Shown: positions 60,037-64,000 of the stretch, piece after piece
How positions within the stretch are numbered: the stretch's first letter is position 1
How the letters are laid out: the number at the start of each line of letters is the position of its first letter
Assembly (NCBI GenBank): GCA_965658445.1
Contig: CBFHSF010000003.1
Location: forward strand, 154,223 to 218,222
Source of the DNA: CBFHSF01 sp965658445
GTDB lineage: Bacteria > Bacteroidota > Bacteroidia > Flavobacteriales > Schleiferiaceae
Length of the DNA: 64,000 nt
Direction of reading: 5' to 3'
Notes under the pieces: generated by a model
The model's database searches: none
Told to the model about the DNA's origin: nothing
The model's input: the letters and a program-made list of their open reading frames with translations, nothing else
Position numbers and translations under genes: made by a program

Positions 60037-61200
60037 GTGATAGGACTGGAAAAAATAATCGCTGAGTTACTCTACGAAAAAGAGTGTGTAATTGTGCCTG
60101 AATTTGGTGCTTTTGTTTCGCATGAATTTTCGTCAGAAATCAATAAAGCCACTCAGCTTTACCGTCCACCTTCCAAGAGAATTACCTTTAGGAGAGAGAT
60201 TAAAGAAGGCGACGAGACTCTCATTACTGCTTGCTGTAAACAGTACGGTGTTTTGAGGTCAGAGGCCATTTCCATTATTCGCGAGACCGTTCGTGAGTGG
60301 AAGCGCAAGATCGCTCAAGGCGAAAAATTGTTTTTGCCCTATCTAGGTCGTTTTTACCAAGGTGATGACAAGTCTCTTCACTTTTCCGCAAGCATAGAAA
60401 TCAATTTCTCCAGAGATTCCTTTGGTCTTCCCATTTTTAGAACGCCTGCGTCTGTACGCGAGCTTCAAGTGGCTCACACTGTCAACAAAGCGGTAGTGAC
60501 CCACATGGAAAAGAAGACGAAGAAATCTTCAAAAGAATGGATGCGAGTAGCCGCTGTGGCCATCCCCGTAGTCGCCTTGATTTACTTGGGTTCTGAGAAA
60601 CCCGATTGGGATTTGGATACCGCCAACTTGTTCTCATTTGATTCTTTGAGATACTCTCGAAGCATTGAAGTGGTAGAAACGCCCAAAGGGGCAGATACTG
60701 TAGAGTGGGAAGAAGCGGTTGGTGGCGAAACCAAAAGTGAAGAACCTTCTCTTGATGCCTCTGTGGAAAGCTCTTTAGAAGAAACAGCAAATACATCGGA
60801 TGAAGTGTCTTCCGGTCCCGTTGAAGTTCTGGATTCTCCCGTAGACGATGGCTTTGACAACGTCAATGTAGATGTGGACGCTCCCTACCAAATCATTGTG
60901 GGAAGTTTTGGCGAACCTCAAAACGCAGTAGATTTTGTAGAAAGCCTTCGCGGAATTGGATTCCACGCTTCCATACNNNNNNNNNNNNNNNNNNNNNNNN
61001 NNNNNNNNNNNNNNNNNNNNNNNNNNNNNNNNNNNNNNNNNNNNNNNNNNNNNNNNNNNNNNNNNNNNNNNNNNCTTCAAGAGAACACCAAACTTCAGAA
61101 AGTTTCTATTGAGGGCTTTGCCTCTCACGAAGAAGCCACCATGGCCTTGAGAGCCTACAAATTAAAGGTGACTTCCGCCGCTTGGATTTATCATAAATAG
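60037..61200 (+). CDS. HU-CCDC81 and SPOR domain protein interrupted by an assembly gap
   Basis: A protein of about 387 residues with 33 unknown. The N-terminal part has two HU-CCDC81 domains (LLYEKECVIVPEFGAFVSHE and KLFLPYLGRFYQGDD), then a single membrane helix (about 168-186: MRVAAVAIPVVALIYLGS). An acidic Ser/Glu/Asp-rich stretch (about 215-285) precedes a C-terminal SPOR domain: PYQIIVGSFGEPQNAVDFVE, then after the gap KVSIEGFASHEEATMALRAY. SPOR domains bind denuded glycan strands at division sites. The reading frame agrees on both sides of the gap. The GTG start lies four bases after a good promoter box. Confidence 0.85.
   Translation: MIGLEKIIAELLYEKECVIVPEFGAFVSHEFSSEINKATQLYRPPSKRITFRREIKEGDETLITACCKQYGVLRSEAISIIRETVREWKRKIAQGEKLFLPYLGRFYQGDDKSLHFSASIEINFSRDSFGLPIFRTPASVRELQVAHTVNKAVVTHMEKKTKKSSKEWMRVAAVAIPVVALIYLGSEKPDWDLDTANLFSFDSLRYSRSIEVVETPKGADTVEWEEAVGGETKSEEPSLDASVESSLEETANTSDEVSSGPVEVLDSPVDDGFDNVNVDVDAPYQIIVGSFGEPQNAVDFVESLRGIGFHASIXXXXXXXXXXXXXXXXXXXXXXXXXXXXXXXXXLQENTKLQKVSIEGFASHEEATMALRAYKLKVTSAAWIYHK
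60977..61074. other. Assembly gap of 98 Ns
   Basis: A run of 98 unknown bases inside the SPOR domain of the preceding gene. The frame is the same on both sides, so the true length probably keeps the frame (98 itself is two more than a multiple of three, with flanking partial codons completing it). No feature can be read here. Confidence 0.99.
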
Positions 61201-61210
61201 CCTACTTTTG
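61182..61210 (+). promoter_or_regulatory. Promoter of the thioesterase gene with operator-like repeat
   Basis: TTG (61182-61184), 18 bases, TACTTTTG (61203-61210), matching the Bacteroidota consensus. Just downstream AGTGAAT (61212-61218) and ATTCACT (61228-61234) form an inverted repeat that could bind a repressor over the start. Confidence 0.6.
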
Positions 61211-61238
61211 CAGTGAATAACGCGCTAATTCACTCGGC

Positions 61239-61766
61239 ATGAAAGGTAAATCTCCCTCAGAATCACTTACGGTAATGACAGAAATCGTTCTTCCGAACGA
61301 TACTAATAACTTGGACAATCTATTTGGAGGTCAGCTATTGTCTTGGATGGATCGCTGTGCCGCGATTGCCGCTCACAGGCATAGCCGTCGTCAAGTGGTT
61401 ACAGCCAGTGTGAACAACGTGAGTTTTCAAAAAGCCATTCCCCAAGCCAGTATTGTTACACTAGAAGCCAAGGTGTCTAGAGCCTTTAGTTCTTCTATGG
61501 AAGTGTTTGTGGATGTGTATATCGAGGATCAAACTGGTCAAGGAAAACGCCCCAAGGCCAATGAAGCCATTTACACATTTGTAGCTGTGGATCAAATTGG
61601 AAATCCCATTCAGGTTCCACCCATTCTCCCCGAAACAGAAATCGAAAACATTCGTTTTGAAGGCGCTTTGAGAAGACGCCAGTTGGCACTTATTCTAGCG
61701 GGCAAAATGAAGCCAGAAGAGGCCTCAGAACTCAGACAGTTGTTTTTCCCTGAAGAGACGAAATAA
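61239..61766 (+). CDS. Acyl-CoA thioesterase (hotdog fold)
   Basis: A 175-residue hotdog thioesterase, hydrolysing acyl-CoA to free acid and CoA. It carries the segment NNLDNLFGGQLLSWMDRC and RHSRRQVVTASVNNVSF, characteristic of YciA-like long/medium-chain enzymes. Substrate chain length is unknown. In several Flavobacteriia the orthologous type of gene lies near dnaA and the origin, so its place next to the DnaA-box-like cluster is notable. It overlaps the convergent glycosyltransferase gene by 35 bases. Confidence 0.92.
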   Translation: MKGKSPSESLTVMTEIVLPNDTNNLDNLFGGQLLSWMDRCAAIAAHRHSRRQVVTASVNNVSFQKAIPQASIVTLEAKVSRAFSSSMEVFVDVYIEDQTGQGKRPKANEAIYTFVAVDQIGNPIQVPPILPETEIENIRFEGALRRRQLALILAGKMKPEEASELRQLFFPEETK

Positions 61767-62715
61767 TCTTTTCCGTAGGAATCATATCCATGAAATTCCA
61801 CAGCTTGTAAATTCCTTTGCGCGACCCCAATTTAGAGGAGGGTCTCATGGGGTGTTTTACTTCCAATATTTCCGAACCTTCCCCTGGACGGTATGGATAC
61901 ATTCCCAGTTCGGGAACGGTGCCACCCCAAAGGGATAAAACGCGTTTACCCAAGGCAGAAGCAATGTGCATTAGACCGGTGTCATGAGTAATCACGGCAT
62001 TTGATTCTTTGAGCAAGAAGGCACTTTCATCCAAGCTATAGTTTCCGGCAGCATTGGCTACCTCACCCTTTGCGTGCTGGGCAATCCAACGTCCTTTTTC
62101 TGCATCTTCGGGGCCTCCTAAAAGTATGACGGGATCGTTGATCTCTGAGCAAATCTCTGCTATTTTTTCTCGGCTGCACATCTTGCCGTCGTGCTGTCCT
62201 CCAATGACAAAGGCCACAAATCCTTCGGCGTAAGCCTCTGAAAAAACACCGGCAATGTCCACGTGCACATTGGAGGGAATAAAGTAGTCCAAACCCTTGC
62301 CGTCATCGTGAACGCCAAGGTGTTTAACCGCCTCCATATAGCGATCCACAATGTGGATATCCGGAAGGTTGTTGATTTTAAAATTTACCAGAATAAACTT
62401 CTGGATATTGAGTTTGGGAAAGGAGTGAGAGGGCGCTTTTACGTAACTCTTTACGCTGGCACTTCTCAAGTTGTTGTGTAGATCGATGACTTCGTCGTAA
62501 TCGGTTTTATCCAATTCGGCGTACGCCTCGCTAACTTTAGAATCTATGGTAATAACCTTGTCTACGTAGGGATTAGATTCTAGCATTTTGGCAAAAGATC
62601 GCTTGGTCAAAACGTGAACTTGGCCTCCCGTTTGTTCTTTGAGCCTGCGAATGACCGGAGTGGTCAAAACGATATCACCAATGGAACTAAATCGTATGAC
62701 GAGGAAATGCTTCAT
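61732..62715 (-). CDS. Family 9 glycosyltransferase (heptosyltransferase-like)
   Basis: A 327-residue GT9-type enzyme of lipopolysaccharide or surface-glycan synthesis. The N-terminus HFLVIRFSSIGDIVLTTPVI is the typical first beta-alpha unit; the C-terminal acceptor/donor region has VITHDTGLMHIASALGKRVL and ALWGGT-type sequence (LSLWGGTVPELG). The sugar cannot be predicted. Its start overlaps the end of the DUF6427 gene by four bases (ATGA). Confidence 0.9.
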   Translation of the reverse strand: MKHFLVIRFSSIGDIVLTTPVIRRLKEQTGGQVHVLTKRSFAKMLESNPYVDKVITIDSKVSEAYAELDKTDYDEVIDLHNNLRSASVKSYVKAPSHSFPKLNIQKFILVNFKINNLPDIHIVDRYMEAVKHLGVHDDGKGLDYFIPSNVHVDIAGVFSEAYAEGFVAFVIGGQHDGKMCSREKIAEICSEINDPVILLGGPEDAEKGRWIAQHAKGEVANAAGNYSLDESAFLLKESNAVITHDTGLMHIASALGKRVLSLWGGTVPELGMYPYRPGEGSEILEVKHPMRPSSKLGSRKGIYKLWNFMDMIPTEKIISSLQGKTTV

Positions 62716-63674
62716 AATTCAACTAAATACGGAGTCAGGAGGTTTAACGCAATAAGGGCCCACAGGGCCAACTCCAACATCCACTTTTTGCGAAGATATT
62801 GAAGGAAATTGGTAAAGAGAATACTCAGCGGAATTTGAGCAATAAAAAGCGCCGTAGATGCTTTGTCGGGATTGAGCAAGCACAGGGTAACCAAGGCGAT
62901 GAGGAAAATCCAAAACGTATTGTACCCTTGTTTTTTATAAATCTTAGCCTTGGCGATGGCAACGGTATATTCCTTGGCGGCAAATAAAATGCAAAGTCCG
63001 TAAAGAGCAGCCCCCACCAAAGTGATGTCATCTGACCAATAGAAGCCCAGATGAGAAATGGGAAAGAGCTCATTGACGAAGAAGGTGTACGCCTCCCAGT
63101 TATCGGTTAAGTAGTAAATCTCGGCCAGTGCAATCCAGGGGGTGACGATCCCCAAAATTAAAAGGGTAATGTATCGGAATTGGGCGCGACCAAAAATGAT
63201 GAGTACTACGATGCTGGGGATGATCATCCAACTGAGCAAAGGCTCAAAAGAAGCGGCCAATCCCATAAAGAATCCAATGTTGAAGAGTTGTCCACTGATT
63301 TTTTCGAAGGGCCCGGAATACACCAGCTGATAGGCTGCGAACATAAAGGTAAAGGCCGCCGCCAACGTGCTAAGAGAAATGTCTCCTGAGAAGCCCATCA
63401 ACAGCGCAAAGGCCAATCCCAAATAGGAAGACCTCTTGATGAGTTCCAGTCTTTCCGTAATTAAAATATTGAAAATCAAAGTGGTGGCGCCTAGTCCTAT
63501 GGGCCAAAGAATCCAGTGATAGGCCTCAGAAATAGGCGTGGTAAAACCGGCAAAATAGAACACAGAATCCGAGGAGGGATGCTGACTGAGCGTCCAAAAT
63601 CCACTGCCTATGGAAAGGAGAAACAAAAGAGCCCATGTTAGGGGCTTATTATTGTTAAAAATATTGGCGAGCAT
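62712..63674 (-). CDS. DUF6427-like multi-pass membrane protein
   Basis: A 320-residue inner-membrane protein with about nine to ten hydrophobic segments, starting MLANIFNNNKPLTWALLFLL. It resembles DUF6427 of flavobacteria by start, length and by its neighbour, a DUF6341-like small gene read in the opposite direction. No catalytic motif is visible. It overlaps the GT9 gene by four bases, which suggests a role in surface-glycan synthesis or export. Confidence 0.75.
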   Translation of the reverse strand: MLANIFNNNKPLTWALLFLLSIGSGFWTLSQHPSSDSVFYFAGFTTPISEAYHWILWPIGLGATTLIFNILITERLELIKRSSYLGLAFALLMGFSGDISLSTLAAAFTFMFAAYQLVYSGPFEKISGQLFNIGFFMGLAASFEPLLSWMIIPSIVVLIIFGRAQFRYITLLILGIVTPWIALAEIYYLTDNWEAYTFFVNELFPISHLGFYWSDDITLVGAALYGLCILFAAKEYTVAIAKAKIYKKQGYNTFWIFLIALVTLCLLNPDKASTALFIAQIPLSILFTNFLQYLRKKWMLELALWALIALNLLTPYLVEL

Positions 63675-63696
63675 TAAGGCTTTTGTCTTATTTTTG
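63664..63696 (+). promoter_or_regulatory. Promoter of the DUF6341-like gene
   Basis: TTG (63664-63666), 22 bases, TATTTTTG (63689-63696). The -7 box is exact. The start would be near 63702, 15 bases before the ATG at 63717. Confidence 0.5.
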
Positions 63697-63716
63697 TAAA
63701 CCTAAATAAATTAATT

Positions 63717-63887
63717 ATGCCACTAAGAGAATTCTTTACTGCCTTAGGCGATTTTTTTGAATGGACATTTGAATTGCTACCTGTATTGGGCAATGGAGCC
63801 AATTACTTTTTCATGTTAGTTGGGGTTATTTACTTCTTCTACTGGATGAGCCAGATGTTCAAGCACAAGGCGGCTGGCGAGAAATAA
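63717..63887 (+). CDS. Small DUF6341-like membrane protein
   Basis: A 56-residue protein, MPLREFFTALGDFFEWTFEL and then LLPVLGNG, followed by one membrane segment (NYFFMLVGVIYFFYWMSQMF, about residues 28-47) and a basic tail HKAAGEK. This layout matches the small DUF6341 proteins that neighbour DUF6427 in flavobacteria, though those are usually longer (about 75). It has its own promoter at 63664-63696 and a terminator at 63962-63991. Function unknown. Confidence 0.72.
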   Translation: MPLREFFTALGDFFEWTFELLPVLGNGANYFFMLVGVIYFFYWMSQMFKHKAAGEK

Positions 63888-63961
63888 AACCTAGGACACT
63901 AGACCCTACCTACTACTAGTCAAACACTAGCAGAAACACTGGTATAACAATTCGAATATAA

Positions 63962-63991
63962 AAGGCCTGATCTCCTCGGAGGTCAGGCCTT
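63962..63991 (+). terminator. Intrinsic terminator after the DUF6341-like gene
   Basis: AAGGCCTGA (63962-63970) pairs with TCAGGCCTT (63983-63991), with inner pairs CTC/GAG and a small loop. It is followed by CTCTTGTTA, a weak T tract. Confidence 0.8.
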
Positions 63992-64000
63992 CTCTTGTTA

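Noticed and set aside
1..64000. CRISPR arrays, rRNA genes, intact transposases or integrases
   Set aside because: I saw no regularly spaced repeats, no rRNA and no intact mobile-element gene.

Overview
The window is a stretch of a Bacteroidota chromosome. It is most likely a marine member of the Flavobacteriales outside the core Flavobacteriaceae (Cryomorphaceae/Schleiferiaceae-like). The assignment rests on several signs: type IX secretion cargo with both type A and type B C-terminal sorting domains, an HU-CCDC81/SPOR fusion, DUF6427 and DUF6341 neighbours, the order yceD-rpmF-fabH-accB-accC, and Bacteroidota promoters (TTG, 16-23 bases, TAnnTTTG). Shine-Dalgarno sequences are almost absent. 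The sequence is an assembly scaffold, because 98 Ns interrupt one gene at 60977-61074.

Left part (1-24 kb). A minus-strand run pepA-pdxA-DUF177-rpmF-fabH-accB-accC leaves the window at base 1 and makes fatty-acid precursors. A divergent gene encodes a large type-B-sorted secreted protein and is followed directly by riboflavin synthase. Next come a threonine dehydratase-like enzyme and an AddB-like nuclease. A cell-envelope locus follows: LPP20-type lipoprotein, secreted transglutaminase-like protein, PEGA/beta-barrel protein, and a convergent second LPP20-type protein. A yicC-gmk-nadD operon, a DMT transporter and an ArsC-like protein complete this part.

Middle part (24-44 kb). There is a sulfur amino-acid enzyme, a RCK potassium-channel regulator, an SDR oxidoreductase, a small lipoprotein, trpS, a radical SAM/SPASM protein and a cysteine-free sirtuin. 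The rimP-nusA-infB operon follows; its leader has a promoter followed at once by a terminator-like hairpin. Then come type-A-sorted secreted proteins (one PNGase F-like) with outer-membrane barrel proteins, and a decayed hybrid histidine kinase with two stops and several frameshifts.

Right part (44-64 kb). A DUF2723 membrane protein is followed by a 640-base gene-free stretch that ends at tRNA-Gln and carries an exact 17-base inverted repeat. Then come a FadL-like porin, a DUF7477/FISUMP protein, a polysaccharide deacetylase, the ligase-associated DEXH helicase, thiL, gdhA, gatC, plsC and pdeM. Upstream of the HU/SPOR gene lies a cluster of five TGTTRAnnA sites, weakly DnaA-box-like, with a 13-base inverted repeat. 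The window ends with an acyl-CoA thioesterase, a family 9 glycosyltransferase, DUF6427 and a small DUF6341-like gene.

Most genes are housekeeping. The best candidates for something new are the LPP20/transglutaminase/PEGA envelope locus, the rimP leader, the inverted-repeat region beside tRNA-Gln, the TGTTRAnnA cluster, and a recurring arrangement in which a promoter -7 box lies four or five bases before the start codon, which suggests leaderless messages.
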